Made by a program: the position numbers and the translations under genes
Notes under the pieces: generated by a model
The model's database searches: none
Seen by the model: only the letters and a program-made list of their open reading frames with translations
What the model was told of the DNA's origin: nothing
Part shown: in pieces, positions 6,834 through 14,306 of the stretch
Position numbering within the stretch: the stretch's first letter is position 1
Layout of the letters: each line of letters begins with the position of its first letter
NCBI GenBank assembly: GCA_021778935.1
Contig: JAJYBQ010000013.1
Span: forward strand, 1 to 21,185
DNA from: Pseudomonadota bacterium
GTDB lineage: Bacteria > Pseudomonadota > Gammaproteobacteria > Burkholderiales > Burkholderiaceae
Direction of reading: 5' to 3'
DNA: 21,185 nt

Positions 6834-9800
6834 TCACGAGCCCGAGGGTGGAGCAGGAGCACGGGACGGAAACTCCTTCCGGACGAACTCCACCAGCTGT
6901 GCGGTAATGCATGCGCTGTTTTCCGCAACATCGACGCCCGCATGGAACTGCGCATGTGCCTGGGCGAGTGCGCTGTTCTCCAGACCGTTCCGGGTGAGAA
7001 ATCCTCGAATCGGACAATCCGCAGGGTCGGGAATCCGGCGATGATAAAGATCGCTGTCGCGTGTGACCATTCTCTGGTAGGACAGCGCACCCAGCGCGGT
7101 GTGCAGCGGCGTGCCGGCAGGAAAGGCAAAACCCTTCACCCAGGCCGGCACGTCCTCAACGGGCATCGGCCGGGCCAGACCATATCCCTGACCGTAGTCC
7201 GCCCCGACCACGCGCGCCATCTCGATCAGCGCGTCGTCTTCCAGGCCCTCCACCACCACCTCAAAATCCAGATCTTTGCCAAGGCGAACCATCGCGCTGA
7301 CCACCGATAGCACGCGCAGCGGGTCGCGGTGCAAACCCGAGACAAGGCCTTGATCGATCTTCAAGACCGATATCGGCAAATCCTTCATGCGCTGCAAACT
7401 GCCGTATCCCGCGCCCAAATCGTCGATGGCGATCTTGAGCCCGAGCGACTTGAGTTCCAGGAGCAGATGTTCTTGCTCCGGACTGTCCAGTTCCTCGGAT
7501 TCCAACAATTCCAACGTCAGCCGCCGAGGGGAGACGGCGGCGTTGTGCAAGGCAGCCTGTACGCGGTCGAGTAGCGTGGAATCGTGCAGCAGGCTCGGCG
7601 GCAAATTGATCGAGACATCCAAAAAAATACTGCTTTCCTCCCACTGTTGCAGTGCCCGCAGACTTTGCTCCAGACCCATATCGAAAAGCTGCCGCTGCTC
7701 CCGCTGCCCCAACAGCGGCAGAAATTCCGCCGGACCAAGAATTTTTCCGGATGGCATGCACAGACGCGCCAAGGATTCGACCTTGACCACCTTGCCGCTG
7801 CGCAGATCGACCAGCGGTTGCATCCACATCTGCAGACCGCCGGAAAACAGCGCACGAATCCGACTCGCCGATTGGGTCTGCGACAAACTCAGCGCCATCC
7901 GTTCCGGCTTGCGTTGGCGCCAGATCTGGTTCCAGCGCACCTGGAGGATGCCCAACATGTTTCGTGCCCAAGAAGATTCGTACTGGTTGGGATAGGCACC
8001 GTAGACCAACAATACCGCGCACACGACGTTGGCTTGATCGAAGATCGGAACCGCGACTGCGCTGCGCATGTTCAACCGGACAAACAAGTCCCGCCAATGC
8101 TCGGTGCCCTCGGTACGCTGCAGGGCAGCAGCACTGATTATTCGTCCCTTGCGCCAACACTGACCGACAAGACCCCGGTTCAGGGGGGAATTGCCGTCAA
8201 CGACGGGATAGCGATCGGCCGGCACTCCCTCTATGAACGCCTGTGCTTGCGCACCGCCGCTGCAGATGAAGTGGACCACCCCATGGATATTGGGCTCCAC
8301 GATCGCCACCATCTGCGTTCCCGGTTGCTGCGCCAACAGTTCGGTCTCCTGACGGACCGTATCAATCCACATCTGATTGGCATCCGAAATCGGCTCACCC
8401 AGGTAGGAAAACATCGCACCGATGGTGTCGCCATGCGATTCCATTTGGGCGCGCAAGTCATCCGCGATCCGGACGTTGACGATCTCCGCCATGTGGACGC
8501 GATTCGCGGCTTCCGGGAGGATCTGGATCCATTGATCTTTCAACATGGCGCGGTATCGGCTTGCCATGTGTGCCAGCATGCCTGCCTTCACTCCGCAGAG
8601 CGCATGAACACGGCCCAGGTGCGTCGCGTCGGCAACGACGTCCTGCGCCGTCTTTTCCGGAGCAAATAGATTGCACAAGTGCTCCACTTGACGCCGTTTG
8701 AGGTGGGCAAACTCGGCGGCATCCAGGGAGCGCAAAATGCCCGTCATCGAATCGTCACCCAGCATGCCGTGATAAAACTTTTCCACGAACGGACGCGTCG
8801 CCTTTTCCAGAGAGGAGAAATAGCGGTGCAGAATCTGGTCTGCTCCGACCCCGTAGGCGCCCACCTCAGGACTGGATGACGGCGAGGACGGCGGTTTCCC
8901 CGTATCCAGACTCCACCAGAGGGATCGATCTGCCTTGTTCGATTTCGCGAGATACATGGCGGCATCCGCCTTCCGCAGCAAGGCATCGGAATCCACACCG
9001 TCGGTAGGATAGAGCGCCACGCCCACGGTCATCCCCACGCTTGCATGTTTGCCGTCTCCCAGATCGAATGGCGCCTCCACCACGCCATGCAGACGGTCCA
9101 AGGCAGTTTGGAGTTCGGTCATCGCCCGATCGGCATCCAGATCATTCAGCACGATGACGAACTCGTCGCCCCCCAGGCGGACGATCAGGTCCGCTCCACG
9201 CAGCAAGGGTTTGAGTCGACCCGCCAGTTGACGCAACAACTCGTCGCCAACGGCGTGACCGAATTCGTCGTTGACGAGTTTGAAGCCGTCCAGATCGATG
9301 AATCCGACGGCGACCACGGCGCCCCCGAGGCGCTTGGCTCGGGCAATGGCTCGCGGCAGGAACTCCTCCAGTACGGATCGGTTTGGCAATCCGGTGAGCG
9401 GATCGTGCCGAGCGCGGTATGCCTCATCCCGTTGCTGTCTGGTCAGATGTTCGCGCAAATCAAACTGATCCAGACCCTGCCCCAGCAAGTCGGCGACCTG
9501 GTCGCATAGGCGGAGGGTTTCCGCGTCAAACACATCGCGTTCGGGGGATACGAACACCAGGACTGCCCAGATCTCGCCCCTGCGCCACACCGGGGCCGCC
9601 AGTGCGGCATGCCAGCGATGCTTCTGCAGGAACTCCCGCCACGGGGCCAGCTGCGGATCGCCGAGATGGTCGTTGTTGAACACACGACTTTGCATCTTCC
9701 AGGCGCGTACGACCAACGGCGCATGCTGTTCGTCGGTGAGCGGGATATCCAGGTTCGCAAGCCCCGCGGCACCTTCCCCCGCATGTGCGAGCACCCGGAT

Positions 9801-10430
9801 CCGCCCGTGTTTATCCGGCCGGCCGATCCACGCGGCATGAAAATGGGTGGCCGCGGTAAGCGCTCTGCATGTATCCCGCAGCATCGCATGCTCGCTGCGG
9901 GAACGCAGCAACACGTTGCCCTCGAAAATGAGGGCGCGATACAGACGCTGCGCGCGCTGCAGCTGACCGGCCTGGATCTCGCGGTCCGTTACCTCGATGA
10001 ACGTCGCGATGACGGTCTGCTCATCCGCGAGCGTGCAGAGTTGCATGTGGATGTCGGTCAGGACCAACCGGCCAGACGCGTTCGCCACCCGTACGTTCCG
10101 CACATGCGCTTCACCATGCGCCCGCAGTTCCCCATACGCCTCGCTGACACGGGCGTGGTCGCCATCGGTCGCGTAGAGCACACGGGTGGAATGACCGATG
10201 ATCTCCTGCGGCGGACGGTCGACCAGCGTGGTCATTGCTGCGTTGATATACAACACTCGGCGATCGCAGGCAACGGCAATGCCGACAGCGGCGTGATCGA
10301 GCAGCGCATCCAGCAGCGGGCGCTGCCCGATCGAAGCAGCGAGTTCTTGCTGGAACCGCCGACAACCGTCAATTCGGTCCGCGCCGCGATGGGGTTCGCC
10401 GGTTGTAGTCCCCGTCACCGCATGCACCAT
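6834..10430 (-). CDS. Multi-sensor GGDEF/EAL protein with an internal globin domain
   Basis: A 1198-residue soluble protein for cyclic di-GMP turnover. Domains in order: PAS (about 35-155), GAF (165-325), GGDEF (335-500), globin-sensor/protoglobin-like (530-660), second GAF (690-835), EAL (855-1100), and a His/Cys-containing tail (1105-1198). GGDEF is intact (420-424) with I-site RGAD (411-414). In the EAL domain the catalytic ESL (885-887), SINL, LLES, DDLGAG (1003-1008), LKID, VVEG and GQGY motifs are all present, so phosphodiesterase activity is likely; both activities may coexist. The globin assignment rests on the helical FVEKFYHGML segment and HLGRVHALCGV (604-614), which fits the haem-ligand His region of globin-coupled sensors, with His609 the best proximal candidate. 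It starts 5 bases after the chemoreceptor stop, so the two are probably one operon. Oxygen, NO or redox sensing is inferred. Confidence 0.88.
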   Translation of the reverse strand: MVHAVTGTTTGEPHRGADRIDGCRRFQQELAASIGQRPLLDALLDHAAVGIAVACDRRVLYINAAMTTLVDRPPQEIIGHSTRVLYATDGDHARVSEAYGELRAHGEAHVRNVRVANASGRLVLTDIHMQLCTLADEQTVIATFIEVTDREIQAGQLQRAQRLYRALIFEGNVLLRSRSEHAMLRDTCRALTAATHFHAAWIGRPDKHGRIRVLAHAGEGAAGLANLDIPLTDEQHAPLVVRAWKMQSRVFNNDHLGDPQLAPWREFLQKHRWHAALAAPVWRRGEIWAVLVFVSPERDVFDAETLRLCDQVADLLGQGLDQFDLREHLTRQQRDEAYRARHDPLTGLPNRSVLEEFLPRAIARAKRLGGAVVAVGFIDLDGFKLVNDEFGHAVGDELLRQLAGRLKPLLRGADLIVRLGGDEFVIVLNDLDADRAMTELQTALDRLHGVVEAPFDLGDGKHASVGMTVGVALYPTDGVDSDALLRKADAAMYLAKSNKADRSLWWSLDTGKPPSSPSSSPEVGAYGVGADQILHRYFSSLEKATRPFVEKFYHGMLGDDSMTGILRSLDAAEFAHLKRRQVEHLCNLFAPEKTAQDVVADATHLGRVHALCGVKAGMLAHMASRYRAMLKDQWIQILPEAANRVHMAEIVNVRIADDLRAQMESHGDTIGAMFSYLGEPISDANQMWIDTVRQETELLAQQPGTQMVAIVEPNIHGVVHFICSGGAQAQAFIEGVPADRYPVVDGNSPLNRGLVGQCWRKGRIISAAALQRTEGTEHWRDLFVRLNMRSAVAVPIFDQANVVCAVLLVYGAYPNQYESSWARNMLGILQVRWNQIWRQRKPERMALSLSQTQSASRIRALFSGGLQMWMQPLVDLRSGKVVKVESLARLCMPSGKILGPAEFLPLLGQREQRQLFDMGLEQSLRALQQWEESSIFLDVSINLPPSLLHDSTLLDRVQAALHNAAVSPRRLTLELLESEELDSPEQEHLLLELKSLGLKIAIDDLGAGYGSLQRMKDLPISVLKIDQGLVSGLHRDPLRVLSVVSAMVRLGKDLDFEVVVEGLEDDALIEMARVVGADYGQGYGLARPMPVEDVPAWVKGFAFPAGTPLHTALGALSYQRMVTRDSDLYHRRIPDPADCPIRGFLTRNGLENSALAQAHAQFHAGVDVAENSACITAQLVEFVRKEFPSRAPAPPSGS

Positions 10431-10435
10431 TCCGA

Positions 10436-11938
10436 TCAGGCGCCCCGCGTCGGCGTACTGACCGGCATTGGTCTTGCGCGCGACGCCGCCGGCGACCTCA
10501 TGGAATTCGCGACAGGGTGGTTGGCGGCGGTGGGAGCCGGTTGCGCGCTTGCCGGCAGGCGGAAGCGGGATACGGCCGTCTGCATGTCGAGCGCCTGTCC
10601 GCGCATGGTCGCCGCCGCCGCCGCGGTTTCTTTGACGAGGGCGGCATTTTGCTGAGTCATGCGGTCGAGATCCTGTACCGACTGGCCGACCTGGGCGACC
10701 CCTGCCGACTGTTCCCGTGCCGCCGACGAGGTTTCCTCGAGCAGGCCGTTGACGCGGTCCGACGAGGCAACGATGTCCTGAATGGTCTCACCGGCGTTGC
10801 GCACCACGGTGGTGCCTGCTTCGACCCTTTCCATGCTGGCGCCGATCAGCGCCTTGATTTCCCGCGCCGCCTCGGCACTGCGCTGCGCCAGCATGCGCAC
10901 CTCACCCGCAACGACGGCGAAGCCGCGACCCTGCTCGCCGGCGCGCGCCGCCTCGACCGCCGCATTGAGCGCGAGGATGTTGGTCTGAAACGCGATGCCG
11001 TCGATGGCGCCGATGATCTCGCGGATTTTTGCCGACGCGGCATGGATGCCTTCCATCGTCGCCACGACGTCCTGCATGACCTTGCCGCCCCGACTCGCCG
11101 CGTCGGCGTTGTGGCGCGCGACCCGGGCGGCTTCGACCGTATGGTCCGAGGTGCTGCGCACGGTTGCGGCGATTTCCTCCATCGAAGCCGCCGATTTCTC
11201 CAGGTTCGAGGCGGTCTGTTCGGTTCGCACCGACAAATCCCGGGCGCCCGAGGCGATCTCCGCACTCGAGTGCAGGATGTCCTCGCTCGCGCTGCGGACC
11301 TGCAGGACCATGGCGCGCAGGGAGTCCTGCATCTGCCGCAGATCGAGCATGAGTTGCGCCGCGTCGTCCTTGCCCCATGGCGACGGGGAGGTCGTCAGGT
11401 CGCCTTCCGTCATCGCGTGCAGATGGCGGCGGGTTTCCCGGAGGCCGCCGTCCATCACCCGGTAGAAGCTCAGGAAGAGATAGCCGGCGAGCAACAGCGA
11501 GCCGGCCAGCAGCCCGCTCTTGATGGCGATGTTGCGCAGCGCGACGGCGCGCAGGTCGGAAATGTCGACCACCCCGTCACGGGTCCACGAATCCGGCAAT
11601 CGGGAAAGCAGGTCCCGGCCGTTTGCCGCCGTGATCCGGCCCGCCGCCTGCTCCGCCCGCACCCAGGACCGGATGTCGCGGGCGACCCGAACATCGATCG
11701 CCACGGTGCGCTCCCGCGTCGCGACCGAATGGGTGTACTGGGCGTCGATGTCCCAGGCGACCATGGCAAGCGTGGGCAGCACGAACGCGGCGCTGATGAT
11801 GGCGGCCTTGACGCCGAAATGCAGCTGGCGGAACAGGCGCACCCCGGGTGCCCAGACCCCGTGGAAGCGGAAAAAATCGTCATCAGCTTGCCGCGGCGCC
11901 GCGGCGGGTTCGGCATCGAACTGGAGAATGGCTGACAT
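10436..11938 (-). CDS. Methyl-accepting chemotaxis protein
   Basis: A 500-residue chemoreceptor. It has an N-terminal cytoplasmic stretch, membrane helix 1 (about 44-62), a short periplasmic loop (63-140), membrane helix 2 (141-158), a HAMP domain (160-212) and a long signalling coiled coil (215-455). The conserved kinase-contact tip is exact: IAFQTNILALNAAVEAARAG followed by EQGRGFAVVAGEVR (315-348). The loop of about 78 residues is too short for a standard ligand-binding domain, so it may sense membrane state or use a small helical sensor. The Ala/Pro/Arg-rich C-terminus has no CheR-docking pentapeptide. As first gene of a probable operon with the GGDEF-globin-EAL gene, it couples chemotaxis to c-di-GMP control, though a receptor can also drive non-flagellar pathways. 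The ATG is supported by AGAAGGGA upstream, somewhat far at about 12 bases. Confidence 0.93.
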   Translation of the reverse strand: MSAILQFDAEPAAAPRQADDDFFRFHGVWAPGVRLFRQLHFGVKAAIISAAFVLPTLAMVAWDIDAQYTHSVATRERTVAIDVRVARDIRSWVRAEQAAGRITAANGRDLLSRLPDSWTRDGVVDISDLRAVALRNIAIKSGLLAGSLLLAGYLFLSFYRVMDGGLRETRRHLHAMTEGDLTTSPSPWGKDDAAQLMLDLRQMQDSLRAMVLQVRSASEDILHSSAEIASGARDLSVRTEQTASNLEKSAASMEEIAATVRSTSDHTVEAARVARHNADAASRGGKVMQDVVATMEGIHAASAKIREIIGAIDGIAFQTNILALNAAVEAARAGEQGRGFAVVAGEVRMLAQRSAEAAREIKALIGASMERVEAGTTVVRNAGETIQDIVASSDRVNGLLEETSSAAREQSAGVAQVGQSVQDLDRMTQQNAALVKETAAAAATMRGQALDMQTAVSRFRLPASAQPAPTAANHPVANSMRSPAASRARPMPVSTPTRGA

Positions 11939-12357
11939 GCGGGATCTCGTCCCTTCTGGTTTCGACCCGCCCGCAACCCTTGCGCGGGTGACAATGCCTC
12001 ATCTTATGAGTCGTCGGGATGCCGGTAATCAAAAAAAGGGATGCCGTCGGATGCCAATTCGTCGTTTCCCCCGCCGGGCCGCCGGGCTCAGACCCCGCGA
12101 ATGCCATAGCGCGGACACACGAGTGCCAGGGTGATGTCTGCCACGAACAGGATCCAGAATGTCACGGCTGGAGTTTCATTCGCCAAAGACCGGGCGATCG
12201 GGCGAGATTCGCCCGCTGTCGAACATGGGGATGCTTGAGTTGGAGTTCCCGGGATTTAGTGGAGACCCTTTCTTCATGGGTACGACGCGATGTCCCGGAA
12301 TTGCCGGGATAATCGGCGCGCCGAACGATCACTTACCCTCATCCAAGGACGAATCGC
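11939..12357. other. Divergent intergenic region with hairpins
   Basis: This 419-base gap separates the minus-strand chemoreceptor from the plus-strand DUF3617-like gene and should hold both promoters. I see no convincing gene. Structures present: CGGGCGA-GAT-TCGCCCG (12199-12215), TCCCGG-AATTG-CCGGGA (12293-12309) and the perfect palindrome TCGGCGCGCCGA (12313-12324). None has a U-run. A short open frame from 12159 has no homology I recognise. Confidence 0.5.
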
Positions 12358-12855
12358 ATGAACGTCAACTCCCATCGCTCGATCTTGTGCCTCGTGCTTG
12401 CAGCTCTTCCGGCACTGGCCCTGGCCAGCCCACCGTCGACCCGTCTGCAACCCGGCTTGTGGCAGTTCCACTACCACTCCAGCGTGGAGATGGTGGGACG
12501 CGCGGTTCCGTCCATGAACCAGAGCGCACAGCAGTGCATCAAGGACACCGACCCAGCCAAGCTGCCGCTGATGCCCAAGCTGCCAGCAAACATCAGGTGC
12601 ACGCCGCCAACGCTGCAGACCAGCGACAAGGGCTATCACGTGACCATGTCCTGCACCGCCAGCGAACCCAACGGCATGGTCACGCAGTTGAACGAGGACT
12701 TCATGATCGCGCCCGGCGCGGACGGCAGCCGGATCCGTTTCGATGGCACCGTGCATCAGCGCATCACGGGTTCACCCATGCCCATTCCTGCTGCACTGGT
12801 GAAAATCTCCGCCCTGGGCCATCGCATCGGCCGGTGCCCGGCAGCCATGCACTGA
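12358..12855 (+). CDS. Exported DUF3617-like protein
   Basis: A 165-residue protein with a signal peptide: a basic start, the hydrophobic core ILCLVLAALPALALA and probable cleavage after ALA-S near residue 24. The mature part has the pattern of DUF3617 periplasmic proteins: PGLWQFHYHSSVEMVGRAVP, a Cys in QQCIKD, a second Cys in NIRCTPP, a third in TMSCTASE, and a C-terminal IGRCP. The four cysteines probably pair as disulphides. The molecular function of the family is unknown. AAGGA (12345-12349) lies 8 bases before the ATG. It stands alone; the neighbours on both sides are on the other strand. Confidence 0.72.
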   Translation: MNVNSHRSILCLVLAALPALALASPPSTRLQPGLWQFHYHSSVEMVGRAVPSMNQSAQQCIKDTDPAKLPLMPKLPANIRCTPPTLQTSDKGYHVTMSCTASEPNGMVTQLNEDFMIAPGADGSRIRFDGTVHQRITGSPMPIPAALVKISALGHRIGRCPAAMH

Positions 12856-12920
12856 TTCTGCGCCCGATCCATCCTGCCATCGAGCGCACCAGCATCGCCT
12901 GGCGCCGCTCCGCTCGATGG

Positions 12921-13163
12921 GCGCATCGAAGGAAGCAGGACGCTGACCCGTCGGATACTCGCGCAGCGGACCGGCCCCCAATACCGGCTGTCGAAGCTCT
13001 GCGCGGCGAGCGCCGGCCGCGCCCCGCCGCCGTAGACCCAGTATTGGCCGGGCCCGAGGACGAGTTCTCCGGCCTGGTGCGGCAGGCGCACCCGGGGCCA
13101 GTTCTTGAACTGTCCCACCCGGATGAGTGCTGCGCCGGCATCATTGGCGTGCACGGTTCCCAC
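12921..13163 (-). pseudogene. C-terminal remnant of an S26 signal-peptidase (TraF-like) gene
   Basis: The minus-strand frame contains RVRLPHQAGELVLGPGQYWV followed by QSFDSRYWGPVRCASIRRV (the SFDSRYWGPV block is 12969-12998). 'L-x-PGQ-x-WV ... SFDSRY(F/W)GPV' is the C-terminal signature of S26 peptidases of the TraF type, which mature pilin in conjugation systems. The catalytic Ser and Lys regions are absent: upstream DNA codes for the lipoprotein. The frame has no stop where the family normally ends and continues antisense into the DUF3617-like gene. A GTG at 13154 or 13163 could start a short protein, but a relic is more likely. The assignment rests on one motif. Confidence 0.4.
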
Positions 13164-13189
13164 CCCGCCAGGGTGGCGTGCGCTCGGCG

Positions 13190-13783
13190 CTACAAGCCGT
13201 GCGGCCGTATCGTGTTCCCGATTTCCTGCAGCGGACCCAGCGGGTTCCGGACGGTTTGCTCCTCGGTGACGTCGGGCTGTCCGCTGCCCAGCGCATATAC
13301 GACGGTATTGTCGACGAAGACGATCATCGCCCGGAAGGTCCATCCCTTCGTGATCGTGTGCCGCCGGAAGGCGAACAGGTCCAGCCAAAAATTGCCGACC
13401 CGCTTCGTCTTCAACTGGCGGATGGATATCCAGTAGGCGCTGCACCGTTTGCCGGAGCGCAGGCAATCGGCGATCCCGCGTTCCAGTTGCCCCGTCGGAA
13501 CGGCGGGCGCCGCCGGGAACCGTGCCAGCAGGTCGGTGTACGTCAAGATGGTGATCGACGGATTGGTCGTCGGATCGATGTGCATCGCACGCAGGTCGGC
13601 GCGCGTTGTCTTGTACGGAACGATCCGGTTGATGGCGGCGAGCGCCTGATCGTAGTTCGCCCAGGGCAGCGGCATCTGCCGGGCTCCTTTCGGCAGCATC
13701 GTGCCGCAACCGCAAAGCAAGGCCAGGGCCGAGGCTGCGATGACACGTCGCGCACCGCGGGAAAGGAGCGTCGGGTCGCGCAA
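13190..13783 (-). CDS. Predicted lipoprotein, function unknown
   Basis: The protein begins with a lipoprotein signal: arginines, then VIAASALALLCGCGT with a lipobox ending at Cys (LCGC), so it should be lipid-anchored to a membrane. The mature domain has INRIVPYKTTRADLRAMHID, TILTYTDLLARFP, a Cys pair around IADCLRSGKRCSAYW, and RVGNFWLDLFAFRR followed by GWTFRAMIVFVDNTVVYALG. This looks like a conserved family of small lipoproteins with SmpA-like topology, but I cannot name it. The start is uncertain: no ATG or GTG lies just before the signal, TTG 13783 is the nearest codon (197 residues) and lacks a ribosome site. The frame stays open upstream to 13978, but that stretch has coding bias in shifting frames and looks like another decayed gene. 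Confidence 0.65.
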   Translation of the reverse strand: MRDPTLLSRGARRVIAASALALLCGCGTMLPKGARQMPLPWANYDQALAAINRIVPYKTTRADLRAMHIDPTTNPSITILTYTDLLARFPAAPAVPTGQLERGIADCLRSGKRCSAYWISIRQLKTKRVGNFWLDLFAFRRHTITKGWTFRAMIVFVDNTVVYALGSGQPDVTEEQTVRNPLGPLQEIGNTIRPHGL

Positions 13784-13789
13784 GCCGTC

Positions 13790-14204
13790 GACAACTCGCG
13801 CCCTGGACGGCCGTCGAGGTGTCCGATGTCGATTCCCGTGGCGTGGTCGATGCACAGGCCGTAGTTTCCCTTCGTGATGTTGGCGAGGGCCGGTCAACGG
13901 GTCGTCGGTTTCCGGGCGCTCGGCGTCCACGGACGCATCGGCGATATCCCGCTCGCGGTGGAGCGGGTCCGGCCGCAACGCCGCGAATCGATCTTACCGT
14001 ACGTGGCCTCCTTCGGAATGGCAGCGCGCCGGGTTTGTCATCGTCTTTCATCAGTTCGATTCCCGGTTGCGGCCCGCGATGCGGAGCCGATACCGGTACT
14101 CCGCGATTGGCACCCGGCAGTGCCGGCAACACAGGTTGAGCCGGCGCGGATTGGAGCCGAAACAAATAGAGACTACCCTTGCGGATCGTCAGGTCGAGAT
14201 CCAT
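13790..14204 (-). pseudogene. Frameshifted coding remnant, family unknown
   Basis: This stretch has coding-like codon bias (third positions mostly G or C) that jumps between frames. On the minus strand, ATG 14204 opens MDLDLTIRKGSLYLFRLQSA. Near 14015 a second frame reads AIPKEATYGKIDSRRC. From about 13985 a third reads ALRPDPLHRERDIADASVDA and on to DDPLTG. Near 13895 another frame reads LANITKGNYGLCIDHATGID and IGHLDGRPGREL. Joined, these could be one or two genes with several single-base indels. Sequencing error is a less likely alternative given the other relics nearby. I do not recognise the family. Confidence 0.35.
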
Positions 14205-14251
14205 GAGGGTTCCCACGCGCAATCGTTGCGGTTGATTCCGGTATAAAAATC

Positions 14252-14279
14252 TTGGTAATCTCGCCACAAATGATAAAAG
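14252..14279 (+). promoter_or_regulatory. Candidate promoter for the Fic gene
   Basis: An AT-rich patch in GC-rich surroundings. TTGGTA (14252-14257) and TAAAAG (14274-14279) are 16 bases apart and end 27 bases before the ATG. An overlapping alternative is TTGATT (14232-14237) with TAATCT (14256-14261), spacer 18. Both are weak matches. Confidence 0.22.
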
Positions 14280-14306
14280 TCCTGTGTCAAAACCAAAAAT
14301 CGTGTC

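Noticed and set aside
10517..11935. 472-codon plus-strand open frame antisense to the chemoreceptor
   Set aside because: The chemoreceptor on the other strand has an exact signalling tip; this frame has no recognisable domain.
12310..12335. Possible flagellar sigma-28 promoter reading toward the chemoreceptor (TAAG, 14 bases, GCCGATTA)
   Set aside because: The spacer is one base short, both boxes carry mismatches, and it would leave a leader of about 370 bases.
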